DNA from: Leptospira ainazelensis
GTDB lineage: Bacteria; Spirochaetota; Leptospiria; Leptospirales; Leptospiraceae
Direction of reading: 5' to 3'
Length of the DNA: 64,000 nucleotides
NCBI RefSeq assembly: GCF_016918785.1
Contig: NZ_JAFFPT010000033.1
Coordinates: 1-64,000 of the forward strand
Positions 1 to 9,023 of this stretch are shown piece after piece (positions within the stretch are counted from its first letter, which is position 1; every line of letters starts with the position of its first letter). Both the position numbers and the translations under genes were made by a program. Under the pieces are notes generated by a model. It did no database searches and was not told the origin of the DNA. It saw only the letters and a list, made by a program, of their open reading frames with translations.

Positions 1-857
1 CAAATTAATTACGTCACTCAACCGGTCAAACCGTTTTTGAAAAAATTAACCGAATTTTATAAAAATTTTAAATAGGCGAACGATTCAAATTCTTCTTCAA
101 AATCGAGATTTTCCCCCGCATTTTTCCATTTTTAGAAATAACTTTTTGAATTCTGCGGAAGCGCTCTTCCGAACTTATACACAGTTTATTTTGTCTATCT
201 TCTCTGCCCGAAATAATCAAAGCTTCTAAAATAGAAGATTCGTTTTTCAGAATATACTAATTCAGAAGGTCGGTTCGCGGTGAAGGCAAGATGAAAAATT
301 CTACAGCGTCTGGAAGCAGACTGTAAGTATTTCTTCTTCTCAAATCATTTCGGTGTTTAAGATTAATCCCTCTTTAGCGTGCAGCTCTCCATCTATTTGG
401 GCATTCGTTCGAACGGGTTGTTTAGCAAACCTAATAGTCGGAGATTCTTAAGTTGTTTGATTTTTTTTTCTAAACCGAAAAATAGAGATCCGTTTTTATT
501 TAGATCCGTATGTTGTATTTTCATAAGTAACACTTGATTTTTTTAGGTCGGAATTGCAAGGCTGCTCATCGCAGACACAAACTTCATTCCATCAAGCACC
601 AGAGAACACGTTATGCGTCCTCCGAATCGAATGAATGACCCAATGATAACCTAACGGATAAAAAACGTCTGCATGGGAGGAGAAATCAATGACCCAGTGC
701 GGGAAGAATTTGGAAACGAATCGGTAACGGCCAATTGATTTTTTTGAGAAACTCTATTGCGCTTTGAAAGAGTTTCATCATTAAATATATTTCATTTTAA
801 GTTTTCCCCGGGATTTCGTTTTGTCTGGAAGAGAAGATTCCATAAAACTCATTTATC
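1..857. other. Intergenic stretch, no gene recognised
   Basis: No open frame of convincing length or codon usage is visible on either strand. Short AT-rich tracts alternate with a more GC-balanced piece at about 540-720, which could be an old coding remnant; its short peptides match no family I recognise. No tRNA-like or repeat structure was found. Confidence 0.5.
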
Positions 858-1420
858 TCAAAAGTAAATTTCACATTTTGGAAGCAGTTTACGAACCCTT
901 TCCCTTTCTTGCGGTGAAAAAGAAAGTCGTTCCAAATCTAATTCTTTTAAGTTTTGAAGATGTCTTATTTCATCCGGAAGCGTTTTGAGTTCAAAATAGC
1001 TGAGATTCAGTGTATTTTAGGTTGCGAAGATTTCGGATTTCTTTTGGGAGAGTTTTGAATTGAAAGAACTCTATAATGGGATTAAAGAGTCCAAATAAAA
1101 ACGACCAGCTTTCCCAATTGTTACTTAATATCTAGCTTTCTTAGATTTTGTAATTCCAAAATTTCTTTTGGAAAATTTTCCAATCGGTGATTGCTCAAGT
1201 CCAACTCTTGTAAATTTTGCAAAAGTCTAATTTCTTTGGGTAAAGCGGTTAGACTTTGGTGACTCAAATCCAGAACTCTAACATCGGACGGATTTTTAGA
1301 TGCTGAAGTTAAGTTCGTATAAACTCCCGCGTCGGCTTGTAATTCGGAAAAGAAACAGAGAAAGGTCAGAAGAAAGTTTGTAGTTTTTTGAAAGTGAATC
1401 GGCCTTATGCGAAATTTCAT
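858..1420 (-). pseudogene. Leucine-rich-repeat protein, frameshifted remnant
   Basis: The 5' part (1420 down to 1121) encodes 99 residues: a signal-peptide-like start, then LRR units of the type LPKEIRLLQNLQELDLS, ending at an in-frame TAA. Downstream the LRR signature continues in other frames. One block reads TLPKEIRNLRNLKY. After a one-base insertion the next frame reads TLPDEIRHLQNLKELDL and ends LLPKCEIYF plus stop at 858-860, the typical C-terminus of Leptospira LRR proteins. The locus therefore holds the whole 3' end of an LRR gene broken by one stop and at least two frameshifts. LRR proteins are a large exported family in pathogenic leptospires. The 99-residue N-terminal piece could still be made, but the gene as a whole looks dead. 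Confidence 0.8.
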
Positions 1421-1710
1421 AAAAGAATGATAAGTAGAAAAGTAATTTTTTCCATTTATCTTATAATAAGCATTCTATTAAAAACAGATCTCGAAACCTA
1501 AAAAAATTATAGAATCATCTTTAGAAATTTCGAATCAAATGCAGGATTTTCTATAAATTGCGTCACACCCGAAATTTCAAGCAGTTCTAATATCGTTCAA
1601 ATTTTGTGGGAGTCTCTATATTTTAAAAGCATAATATAGGCTATAAGACAGAAAAATCAAAACTCGGTTGAGTTACAAAAAAAAGAGTGACGAAATAATG
1701 CCCTCTTCCT

Positions 1711-2703
1711 CTAAAAACCCACCGAAACTCCCAGGTAAAAACCCTGTAGAATCTCGTGATTCCCCGAACGAATCGGTTGTGAAATCAGCGGAGGATTTCC
1801 CGTCGTCGTTCGAAAAGGATCAATCGAAGAATTTACCAAATTAAAATCCGTCAGTTTAAATCCGTAATAACTAAAGTAAGAATAGATATAGTTGTAACCG
1901 GCAAAAAATTTCACGGCTTCCAATAATTTATAACTCAAGGAAAAATCAATCTCGTATCCTCGATAGATCCCTTTGACTCCTGCGTTCCCGTTTGAAACCG
2001 TTATGGAGTCCGGAAAAAGGGTTTGTTCTTTGTAAAATCGGTTTCCTTGCGTATAAAACAGATCGAAACTCATATGAACGGAAATTTCTTTCCAGAGTTT
2101 ATATTCTGTATTTAAGACAATCTGAGGACCATATGTGTAAAAGTATTCCTGATACGCTCCTTCTCTCAGAAAATATCCGTATTTGTATTTATTGATATTT
2201 CGGATTCCCATTCCCGCGAACAATTTCCAATCCGGAGTTAAGTTTAGAATTTTATAATAATTGAATTCGGACTCGGAACGCATCATCGGATTCAAATACT
2301 GTCTTCGAACCTGAAAATCTCCGGAAACCGTCCGTGTTACGTTCATGTTTGCATTCGCCAACTCAACTTCGTATGCGGAGATCTCGATTCTAAACTTTTT
2401 CTCCGAGTTGTCGTAGCGAAACGTAAGAGGAATCAAAACCTTTTGATTCTGTTTGACGGATTCCGTTTTGATCGAATTTTCCAATGGGGAATGTTCCGAA
2501 TACGAAGTATAGTCGTAAGGAGTCCATTGATAGGTTTGTCTTTTGATGAGAAGTTCGAAGGACGTTTTTTTCTTTTCTCCGAGATCGGATTCTTCCTTTG
2601 TCTGCGCGGGAAGCGAATTCCAACTCAAAAAAATTACGGTTAAAATTGTCCAAGTCCACGAAGATTCTTTTTGAAAAAGAGAACGGATTCTATTCTTTCG
2701 CAT
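1711..2703 (-). CDS. Predicted exported outer-membrane beta-barrel protein
   Basis: A 330-residue protein of no family I can name. The start at 2703 is preferred over an upstream ATG at 2808 because it is preceded by GAGAGGG at good spacing and begins a normal signal peptide: basic n-region MRKNRIR, a hydrophobic core, then SLPAQ as a likely cleavage site near residue 33. The mature part is rich in aromatic residues in alternating patterns (for example FAGYNYIYSYFSYYGF) and ends in GVSVGF. A terminal phenylalanine after an alternating strand is typical of BAM-inserted barrels. Outer-membrane location is inferred. It is monocistronic and divergent from the patatin gene. Confidence 0.7.
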   Translation of the reverse strand: MRKNRIRSLFQKESSWTWTILTVIFLSWNSLPAQTKEESDLGEKKKTSFELLIKRQTYQWTPYDYTSYSEHSPLENSIKTESVKQNQKVLIPLTFRYDNSEKKFRIEISAYEVELANANMNVTRTVSGDFQVRRQYLNPMMRSESEFNYYKILNLTPDWKLFAGMGIRNINKYKYGYFLREGAYQEYFYTYGPQIVLNTEYKLWKEISVHMSFDLFYTQGNRFYKEQTLFPDSITVSNGNAGVKGIYRGYEIDFSLSYKLLEAVKFFAGYNYIYSYFSYYGFKLTDFNLVNSSIDPFRTTTGNPPLISQPIRSGNHEILQGFYLGVSVGF

Positions 2704-3069
2704 TTTTTCCCTCTCACAAATCGACTTTTTTAAAAACCGAAAATCGAACGATCCAGTTTGAGTTTTATGATTTGGAGTCGTCCTTGAAATTTCAATCGGT
2801 CCTACCAAGGAATCATCAAGAATGGAATGGAATCAACCGGAATTTTGCGGGCCCATCTTCTACAATTTTGCTAAACCGATCTTCAAGTTCTATTCGGAAC
2901 CGTTTTTCGTTCGTTTCTTCGAATCCATTATCCTCAAGCCGTTAGACACAACGGATCCCGACTTTTGTTCAAAGTGAAAGGTTCGTTTTTCCAAAGGGGA
3001 AATTCAAAATTCTTAAAAAAGAATCGGATATCTCATTGAAAGAATCCTCCTCTTTTTAAATCTGATCGT

Positions 3070-4050
3070 ATGAGCTCCTACTTTACTCCCGGAAAGGAAT
3101 CTTTTAAAAGGGACAACGATACTCTCCCCAAACCCGGAAAAAAATCCACCGCTCTCATCGTCGCCGGTGGTGGAATGAAAGGTTCTTTTGCCGGGGGAGT
3201 GTTGGCAGCTCTTCATCAATACATCCCCTCCACACATTTTGATCTTATCGTCGGAGTCTCCTCCGGTTCCTGCTCCGCGGCCTACTACGCAACCGGTTAC
3301 GAGCAGAGTTACGAAGAATCCCTTAAGATTCTGGACATCTGGAAAAAGGAACTCATTGGAAATAAATTTATCTCTTTCTTTCATCCCTTCAAAGGTAAAA
3401 CCCTCTTAGATCAGGAATATCTCATCGATTATATTTTCGGCGAAAAATATCGGCTTCCTTCCGAAAACTTCGATAAAAAGGAAGCTCCTCCTCTCTACGT
3501 CGTAGTAACCAATTTAGCGAAACTTCAGGCGGAATACATCAAGACATCGGCGTCTAACGCACTCAATCTTCTCAAGGCGGCGACCTCTCTTCCGATCGCA
3601 ACCCGCGGGAAATGGAAATTGGACGGTCAGTTTTACGGGGACGGAGGAATCGCGGATCCGATCCCTCTCGAAAAGGTGATCGAAGCAGGGTATAAGGACA
3701 TTACGGTTGTCTTAAATAACAACCAAGACGAATTCTCCAATCCCATTTCAAAGCTGGAAGGTTGGCTCGCCTATCCTTCCAACAAAAGACTCAATCACAT
3801 GATTACAAAAGTGCACCATACGATGTACAATCGTGCGATGCAGATCATCAAACATCCGCCGAAAGACGTTCGAATCCAGGTAGTCGCGCCGACGTATCAA
3901 GAATTGACGATGGTCACGACGAGCGCGGAAAAACTGACCCGCTCCGTCAATCGAGGCATCGAAGCGGGTTTTAAAGCGGTTGCTTCGATCAAAGAAGAGT
4001 TTTCCCATTTCAAGACCAAACTCAAAGACAAGGGTTGGAAAATTTTATAA
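3070..4050 (+). CDS. Patatin-like phospholipase
   Basis: A 326-residue member of the patatin/RssA family, serine acyl hydrolases acting on phospholipids or other acyl esters. The oxyanion-hole glycine loop GGGMKG is at residues 33-38, the nucleophile elbow G-V-S-S-G places the catalytic serine at residue 64, and the second dyad residue is Asp191 in the DGG motif. All catalytic elements are present. There is no signal peptide, so it is probably cytoplasmic or peripheral to the inner membrane. No clear Shine-Dalgarno sequence precedes the ATG. The substrate cannot be told from sequence. It converges on the thioesterase at 4136 with a hairpin terminator between them. Confidence 0.88.
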   Translation: MSSYFTPGKESFKRDNDTLPKPGKKSTALIVAGGGMKGSFAGGVLAALHQYIPSTHFDLIVGVSSGSCSAAYYATGYEQSYEESLKILDIWKKELIGNKFISFFHPFKGKTLLDQEYLIDYIFGEKYRLPSENFDKKEAPPLYVVVTNLAKLQAEYIKTSASNALNLLKAATSLPIATRGKWKLDGQFYGDGGIADPIPLEKVIEAGYKDITVVLNNNQDEFSNPISKLEGWLAYPSNKRLNHMITKVHHTMYNRAMQIIKHPPKDVRIQVVAPTYQELTMVTTSAEKLTRSVNRGIEAGFKAVASIKEEFSHFKTKLKDKGWKIL

Positions 4051-4071
4051 TTTTACGTTTCAAAAAAAGGC

Positions 4072-4095
4072 CGAACGATTCCCCAAAATCGTTCG
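4072..4095 (-). terminator. Hairpin terminator between convergent genes
   Basis: Perfect 9-bp arms (CGAACGATT / AATCGTTCG) with a 6-nt loop. Read on the minus strand the stem is followed by GGCC and a run of seven T, which fits rho-independent termination of the thioesterase gene. It may also stop the patatin transcript less efficiently. Confidence 0.7.
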
Positions 4096-4135
4096 ACTTT
4101 GAATCCGTTTCAAAACAACAGGAAATTATAAAATT

Positions 4136-4588
4136 CTAATTTAGAGAGGACATTTCCGGATTTACGGAATCGATTCCGATTTGTGCGAGCGCGACCGGTT
4201 TTCGTTTATGAATGTCCATAAAAAACCAGTGGGCGACGCAGACCGCCACGAGTTTTCCGTCCGAAAGACGATACGCATACTGATCATGAAAGGCTTTTAA
4301 CTTTCCTTCGAATCTGATTTTGGAATCGATTCTGATCTTTTCGGGATAGGTCAGTTCGTTTTTGTATTCCAATTCGATTTTCGTGACGACGGGACTGATT
4401 CCGAAATCCTTGAGCAAACGATTCATATCCACTCCCGACTGAACCATTGCGCGAAACCTCGCTTCGTCAAAATATCCCAAAAAAACTATATTGTTTACGT
4501 GTTGATTTTGATCGATTTCCTGCCAACGCACTTCCGTAAAATATTCCTGCGTTTGAAGAAGTTTGGATTCTACGTTCGAATTTTGCAT
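4136..4588 (-). CDS. Acyl-CoA thioesterase, hotdog fold (4HBT family)
   Basis: A 150-residue single hotdog domain. The N-terminal motif VRWQEIDQNQHVNN, with Asp about residue 23 followed by N and H, matches the D-x-N-x-H active-site helix of 4-hydroxybenzoyl-CoA thioesterase-like enzymes. Such proteins hydrolyse acyl-CoA thioesters in the cytoplasm; the chain specificity is unknown. A paralogous family member lies at 18185-18607. It is a single gene. Confidence 0.82.
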   Translation of the reverse strand: MQNSNVESKLLQTQEYFTEVRWQEIDQNQHVNNIVFLGYFDEARFRAMVQSGVDMNRLLKDFGISPVVTKIELEYKNELTYPEKIRIDSKIRFEGKLKAFHDQYAYRLSDGKLVAVCVAHWFFMDIHKRKPVALAQIGIDSVNPEMSSLN

Positions 4589-4915
4589 CTTTTCACTCCT
4601 GGCATAAGCCGGTCTTTTTTTCTTTCAATACAACAAAATCCAAAACTTCCATTGCTTATGAATTCAAAAACGGAGAGACCGTTTATTCCCGAATTTCGGC
4701 GATTTGTTCCTGAATCGAGCCGGTTTATTCTTTTTTTTAGGTTTTGTCAAAAAGACCCTCAAAAAAAATTCTTCGAAATCAATATATGACGGATTTCGGA
4801 AGCTACTTTAGAAGATATGCATATTCCGTATCGATAAAATATCTCTTTGAAACGAATTTTATTTTACCGCCTCAAAAGAGCTGAAATTCTCAGCGAAGAT
4901 AAAAAAGGAGTTTAT

Positions 4916-5281
4916 ATGAATCAAATTCAAATTCGTTGGAGAAACGCTTTCTTAATCGGGATTACCGCCGGGATTTTAGAAGGACTACTCGTCGGTTTTG
5001 CGGATCCAAACGTGGGAACCTGGACGTTATTACAATCGATTCTTTTTTGGTTTTCCTGCGGCTTCATCGTCAGTTTTGCTGAAACCGGGTTTTCGAAATT
5101 CTGGACCGCTTTGATCCTTACCGAAATTATGAATCTTCCTTGGTTGATCGCGTTAGTCGTCATACCGGGAAACTACCAACACTTAGTTCCTTTGATTGTG
5201 GCGAGTCTGATTTTCGGTTCCGTGATCGGGGGAATGAATTTGTTTTTGAAAACACCGATTCTCCAGTTCGCTAAAAATTAG
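4916..5281 (+). CDS. Small integral membrane protein, unknown function
   Basis: The protein is 121 residues when started at the ATG at 4916, which has a perfect AAGGAG at 4905-4910; an in-frame ATG upstream at 4847 lacks one. About four hydrophobic helices are visible (around residues 12-28, 35-52, 60-80 and 88-110). No motif allows a functional call. It is flanked by a thioesterase facing away and converges on the TetR gene. Confidence 0.75.
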   Translation: MNQIQIRWRNAFLIGITAGILEGLLVGFADPNVGTWTLLQSILFWFSCGFIVSFAETGFSKFWTALILTEIMNLPWLIALVVIPGNYQHLVPLIVASLIFGSVIGGMNLFLKTPILQFAKN

Positions 5282-5301
5282 ATTCCAAAAGAAAAAAAGT
5301 T

Positions 5302-5982
5302 TTATCCCGGTCCAAAATTCTTATAAGCCATATAGAGGTGGTTCGTAATCATTCCCCGCAATTGTAACAGAACCCCTCTTTTTTCTTTTTCTTCCATCAT
5401 CGAAGTGAGTCGAAGCGCGCTTCCGATCGAGTCGCAAACGAGAACGCAGAGATCCATCAATCTTTGTTTTTTCATCCGGGGAACAAAACACTCGATCGAG
5501 TCGGCGATGATCTCCGCATTCTTTTTTGTATCTTCCAAATCCAATTCTCGAAGCGTCGGATACGCCTGCGAACCGCTCCAGACGATCTGGAAAACGGGAT
5601 CGTTCGAATAAGCCTTTTCAAAAAGTTCTAAGATCTTTTTGATCACCCTCTGAAATTGAATCTCATCCGGTTTTTTTTCCCGATATTGACCGAGTTCGCT
5701 TTCAAGATCCGAACGAAGAGCTTCGAGATGAGATTGAGCGATGGCTCTTAAGATCGCGGGTTTTCCGGAATAATAACGATAGATCGTCCCGATCGGAGAA
5801 CCGATGTAATCGGCGATTTCCTGCAGAGTAAAACGATCCGGGCCGACCTTTAGAATCAATTCTTTCGCGGAATTCAAAATAGATTCCTGCTTTTCCCGAG
5901 CTCTTTTCTGCACCGGGTTTGCCCTTGTAAGCGAAACTGACTCTCCATTCATTCCGCCATCCTCTATTCTTTCTTTTTTCAT
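5302..5982 (-). CDS. TetR/AcrR family transcriptional repressor
   Basis: A protein of up to 226 residues. The N-terminal DNA-binding domain (about residues 26-75) contains the TetR helix-turn-helix signature FTLQEIADYIGSPIGTIYRYY. The C-terminal ligand-binding half is not assignable. Two starts are possible: the ATG at 5982 without a clear Shine-Dalgarno sequence, or the ATG at 5952 preceded by AGAGGATGGCGGA, giving 216 residues. It is divergent from the amidohydrolase operon, and the shared intergenic region carries two operator-like palindromes (5998-6061). The simplest inference is that it represses that operon and possibly itself. Confidence 0.88.
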   Translation of the reverse strand: MKKERIEDGGMNGESVSLTRANPVQKRAREKQESILNSAKELILKVGPDRFTLQEIADYIGSPIGTIYRYYSGKPAILRAIAQSHLEALRSDLESELGQYREKKPDEIQFQRVIKKILELFEKAYSNDPVFQIVWSGSQAYPTLRELDLEDTKKNAEIIADSIECFVPRMKKQRLMDLCVLVCDSIGSALRLTSMMEEKEKRGVLLQLRGMITNHLYMAYKNFGPG

Positions 5983-5997
5983 TCAATCAAATCATTC

Positions 5998-6061
5998 TTG
6001 ACAAAAAAGTGAGGAATGCTCATAATTTAGAATTGTATAAAAATGAGGATTACTCACTTTT
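5998..6061 (+). promoter_or_regulatory. Sigma-70 promoter overlapped by twin TetR-type operators
   Basis: A consensus -35 TTGACA (5998-6003), a 17-nt spacer and -10 CATAAT (6021-6026) point at the amidohydrolase. The spacer holds the palindrome GTGAGGAATGCTCAT (6009-6023), and a second one, ATGAGGATTACTCAC (6043-6057), follows. Each fits TGAG-N5-CTCA, and the two are inverted copies matching at 17 of 19 positions when flanking A/T tracts are included (6005-6023 and 6043-6061). Their centres are 34 bp apart, about three helical turns. Binding by the divergent TetR protein is inferred. Confidence 0.8.
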
Positions 6062-6080
6062 ATACAAAACGGGGAATTTT

Positions 6081-7541
6081 ATGAAACAAAAAATTATCAT
6101 CACTCTATTGTGTATACTTTCCGGTTTAATCCTGATTCTTTGGAGATCCTTGTCTTATCCCGTGATCGGAATTTATCCGAAAACGGATTTTGTTTTGGAT
6201 CAGGTCCGCGTTTTTAATCCGGATCGTAAGAATTTTTCGAAACTCAGTCTCGAATTTAGAAACAATCGGATTTTCAAAATCAGAAAAGATCATCCAGGGA
6301 CATCCGCTGAATTTTCCGGAATGACGGTCACTCCGGGAATCGTGGACATGCACGCCCATCTTCCTCCTCACAATCTTTTGGATCTGATTCCTTATTTTTC
6401 GCTTCTTTACCTTTCTCACGGAGTTACGAGCATTCGAATCGCCGGCGATATCGACGGCACCTCCGTTCCCTACGCAAAAAAGGGAATCGAAGCCGGAGAT
6501 TTTTTCGGACCCAAGATCGTTTCCTGCGACGCTTTTGTAACTTCGGGAATTCCAAGGTGGAAAAATTCCATCCTTGTAAATTCTCCGGAAGAGGCTTCCG
6601 AAGCCGTACGCGCGCTCAAAAAAAAAGGAGCCGATTGTATCAAATCCTATGAAAACTTAAACGTCTCTATGATTAAGGCGTTAGTCGAAACAGCGAATAA
6701 AGAAGGTTTGCCCGTGATCGGACACGTACCTTTCGGAATGACTTACGAAGAATCCGGAATTCCGGATGTTCAACATTTTTTCGGAATTCCAAGACCCGGA
6801 TCCTTAAAAAGGGACAACGTCTTAAATCGAGGATCGGATTGGGGGAACGTTGACGATAAATTGTTAAACGACATCGTAAAACATTCGGTCCAAAACAAAA
6901 TTTCAAATACTCCTACGTTAGTCGCATCCGAAAGACTTTTGCTTTTTTCGGATTACGAAACCGCCAAAAAAGATCCGGCGGTTTCTCTAATGCCGCGGTT
7001 TTACAGAGAAGTTGTCTGGAATCCTGAAATCGGAATTCCGGCGTATCGATCCATAGAAAAAGAATATCTTCAAAATTACGTACAAACCGCGATTTTGAAA
7101 AAGAAATCTCTGCTTCTAAAACTTTTTCAAGCGGGCGCGACTCTTTATCTTGGCTCCGACTCGCAACAACCCTTTGTGGTTCCGGGAGCCAGTCTACGCC
7201 AAGAGATGAGTCTTTTTCAGGAAGCGGGAATCCCGTCTTACGACGTCTGGAAAATGGCGACGGTCGACGCCAATCGTGCGATCAGAAACGAGGCTTCGTT
7301 TTCCATTCAAGAAGGAGCGTCTCCCGATCTTTTGATCTTTCGGGAGGATCCGACGAGCGACCTCGCAAAAACTTCGACTCTTTACGCGATAGTCTCTCAA
7401 GGAAAACTTTATCTCAAAAAAGATTTGGATTTTTTAGTTCAAGAATTTAGGGAACAACAATCCAAATTTATTTTCGATCGACTTTCCATGTTTCTCGGAA
7501 AATTAGCGTTGGAAAAACAAACAAAGGAGTTTAAACACTGA
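6081..7541 (+). CDS. Membrane-anchored amidohydrolase (imidazolonepropionase-like)
   Basis: The protein is 486 residues when started at 6081, because an upstream in-frame ATG at 6009 lies inside the promoter. An N-terminal hydrophobic helix (about residues 4-20) anchors or exports it. The metal-dependent hydrolase ligands are visible: the H-x-H pair His91/His93 in DMHAH, a lysine in GADCIKSYE that could be the carboxylated ligand, histidines in VIGHVPFG and VQHFFG, and the late Asp in LYLGSDSQQ. The family cleaves C-N bonds in cyclic amides or dipeptides. It is the first gene of an operon with the M20 peptidase two bases downstream, suggesting a joint role in breaking down an amide or peptide substrate outside the cytoplasmic membrane. 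Confidence 0.82.
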   Translation: MKQKIIITLLCILSGLILILWRSLSYPVIGIYPKTDFVLDQVRVFNPDRKNFSKLSLEFRNNRIFKIRKDHPGTSAEFSGMTVTPGIVDMHAHLPPHNLLDLIPYFSLLYLSHGVTSIRIAGDIDGTSVPYAKKGIEAGDFFGPKIVSCDAFVTSGIPRWKNSILVNSPEEASEAVRALKKKGADCIKSYENLNVSMIKALVETANKEGLPVIGHVPFGMTYEESGIPDVQHFFGIPRPGSLKRDNVLNRGSDWGNVDDKLLNDIVKHSVQNKISNTPTLVASERLLLFSDYETAKKDPAVSLMPRFYREVVWNPEIGIPAYRSIEKEYLQNYVQTAILKKKSLLLKLFQAGATLYLGSDSQQPFVVPGASLRQEMSLFQEAGIPSYDVWKMATVDANRAIRNEASFSIQEGASPDLLIFREDPTSDLAKTSTLYAIVSQGKLYLKKDLDFLVQEFREQQSKFIFDRLSMFLGKLALEKQTKEFKH

Positions 7542-7543
7542 CC

Positions 7544-9010
7544 ATGAAAAAATTCGTTTTTCTTACGTTATCCGTTCTTTTACTCGTCCTTTTGTTTACG
7601 GTCGTTCAGACGTTTTCGATCCGGTCTTTTCAGTCCAAGATCGAGCCGGTTCCCAAGGAAAATATTCCGATCGACGCCGCATTAAAGCGGCTTTCCGAGG
7701 GGGTTCGTTTTAAAACGGTTTCCTCCCTCTCCGATACAAACGCGAATTCGAAGGAATTCCTTTTGTTAAACGAACACATCCGTAAAAGTTATCCTTCCGT
7801 CGAATCAAAACTCAAAAAAACGAAGGTGAGTAACTTTTCCTTTTTTTACGAATGGGAAGGTAAAAATCCGAATCTAAAACCGACCCTTCTCTGCGCCCAC
7901 ACCGACGTCGTGGACGTGGATCCATCTACGGTTTCTCTTTGGACAAAAGACCCTTTCGGCGGAGAAATTCGAGACGGTTTTGTCTGGGGAAGAGGAGCCT
8001 GGGACGACAAAAGCAGCGTCTTTGCTATATTAGAATCTATTGAAATTCTTATAAGGCGGGGACACGTTCCGGAACGTTCGATTTTTATCGCGATCGGTCA
8101 GGACGAGGAAACGATCTACGGAAAACTCGGAGCCAAAGCCATCACCGAAGTTTTTAAAAAAAGAAACATCCGTTTTGAATATGTTTTGGACGAGGGTCAG
8201 GTCATCGCGGAAGGTTTGATTCCCGGTATCGAAAAACCGATCGCTCTGATCGGAATCGCCGGAAAAGGGTATCTTTCTCTCGGACTCGAAGTCGATCTCA
8301 AAGAAGGAGGACATTCTTCCATGCCTCCTAAAGAAACCGCGATCGGAATTCTAAGCTCCGGTTTGTCTCGGATGGAGAAAAATCCGTTTCCTCTTTTTTT
8401 GGGTGAAGTTCAAAAGACTACGTTTCAATGGCTCGCACCCGAGATGAAATTCGGATCCCGCTGGATCATGAGCAACCTCTGGCTTTTTGGTCCGATTCTT
8501 AAATTGAGTCTGAGCGAAAAGAATTCCACAAGGGCGCAACTTCATACAACTTCGGCGATCACAAAAATTTCGGGCGGTTTTAAGGACAACGTTCTTCCGG
8601 CAAACGCGGAAGCCACGGTAAATTTTAGAATTCTTCAAGGAGATTCTCACCGAGGTGTTTTGGAGCGAACCGAGAAAATTCTAAACGACGAAAGAATCCG
8701 TCTGATTCCTCCGGACACCATTTTCGAACCCTCTTCCGTTTCGAACGTTAAATCGATCGGATTTGAAACGATTCGACGTTCGATTCAGGAGACGATCCCG
8801 GACATAATCGTCGCTCCGGCGATCGTTTCCGCTTATACGGATTCTCTCCACTACGGCGCGGTTGCGGATAACGCGTTTCGTTTTTTCCCGGTGAGGGTAA
8901 AACCGGAGGACGTGAAAAGATTCCACGGAATCGACGAAAGAATTTCGATTTCAAATTACGAGGAGATGATCCGTTTTTATCTCAGATTGATTCTAAATTC
9001 TTCAAATTGA
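7544..9010 (+). CDS. M20 family metallopeptidase (carboxypeptidase S-like)
   Basis: A 488-residue di-zinc peptidase of the CPS1/PM20D1-like branch. The N-terminal hydrophobic segment (residues 3-22) suggests a membrane anchor. Catalytic motifs in order: His119 and Asp121 in AHTDVVDVD, the bridging Asp154 in GRGAWDDK, catalytic/metal Glu188-Glu189 in GQDEET, and a late metal histidine in RFHGIDERIS. The dimerisation insert around residues 245-370 is present. Enzymes of this group hydrolyse or condense N-acyl amino acids and C-terminal peptides. It follows the amidohydrolase with a 2-bp gap, so it should share the TetR-controlled promoter at 5998. It converges closely on the chemotaxis gene at 9024. 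Confidence 0.87.
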   Translation: MKKFVFLTLSVLLLVLLFTVVQTFSIRSFQSKIEPVPKENIPIDAALKRLSEGVRFKTVSSLSDTNANSKEFLLLNEHIRKSYPSVESKLKKTKVSNFSFFYEWEGKNPNLKPTLLCAHTDVVDVDPSTVSLWTKDPFGGEIRDGFVWGRGAWDDKSSVFAILESIEILIRRGHVPERSIFIAIGQDEETIYGKLGAKAITEVFKKRNIRFEYVLDEGQVIAEGLIPGIEKPIALIGIAGKGYLSLGLEVDLKEGGHSSMPPKETAIGILSSGLSRMEKNPFPLFLGEVQKTTFQWLAPEMKFGSRWIMSNLWLFGPILKLSLSEKNSTRAQLHTTSAITKISGGFKDNVLPANAEATVNFRILQGDSHRGVLERTEKILNDERIRLIPPDTIFEPSSVSNVKSIGFETIRRSIQETIPDIIVAPAIVSAYTDSLHYGAVADNAFRFFPVRVKPEDVKRFHGIDERISISNYEEMIRFYLRLILNSSN

Positions 9011-9023
9011 TAAACGAAGTAGA

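Noticed and set aside
541..720. Transposase remnant
   Set aside because: The GC shift is suggestive, but no transposase motif or terminal inverted repeat could be found.
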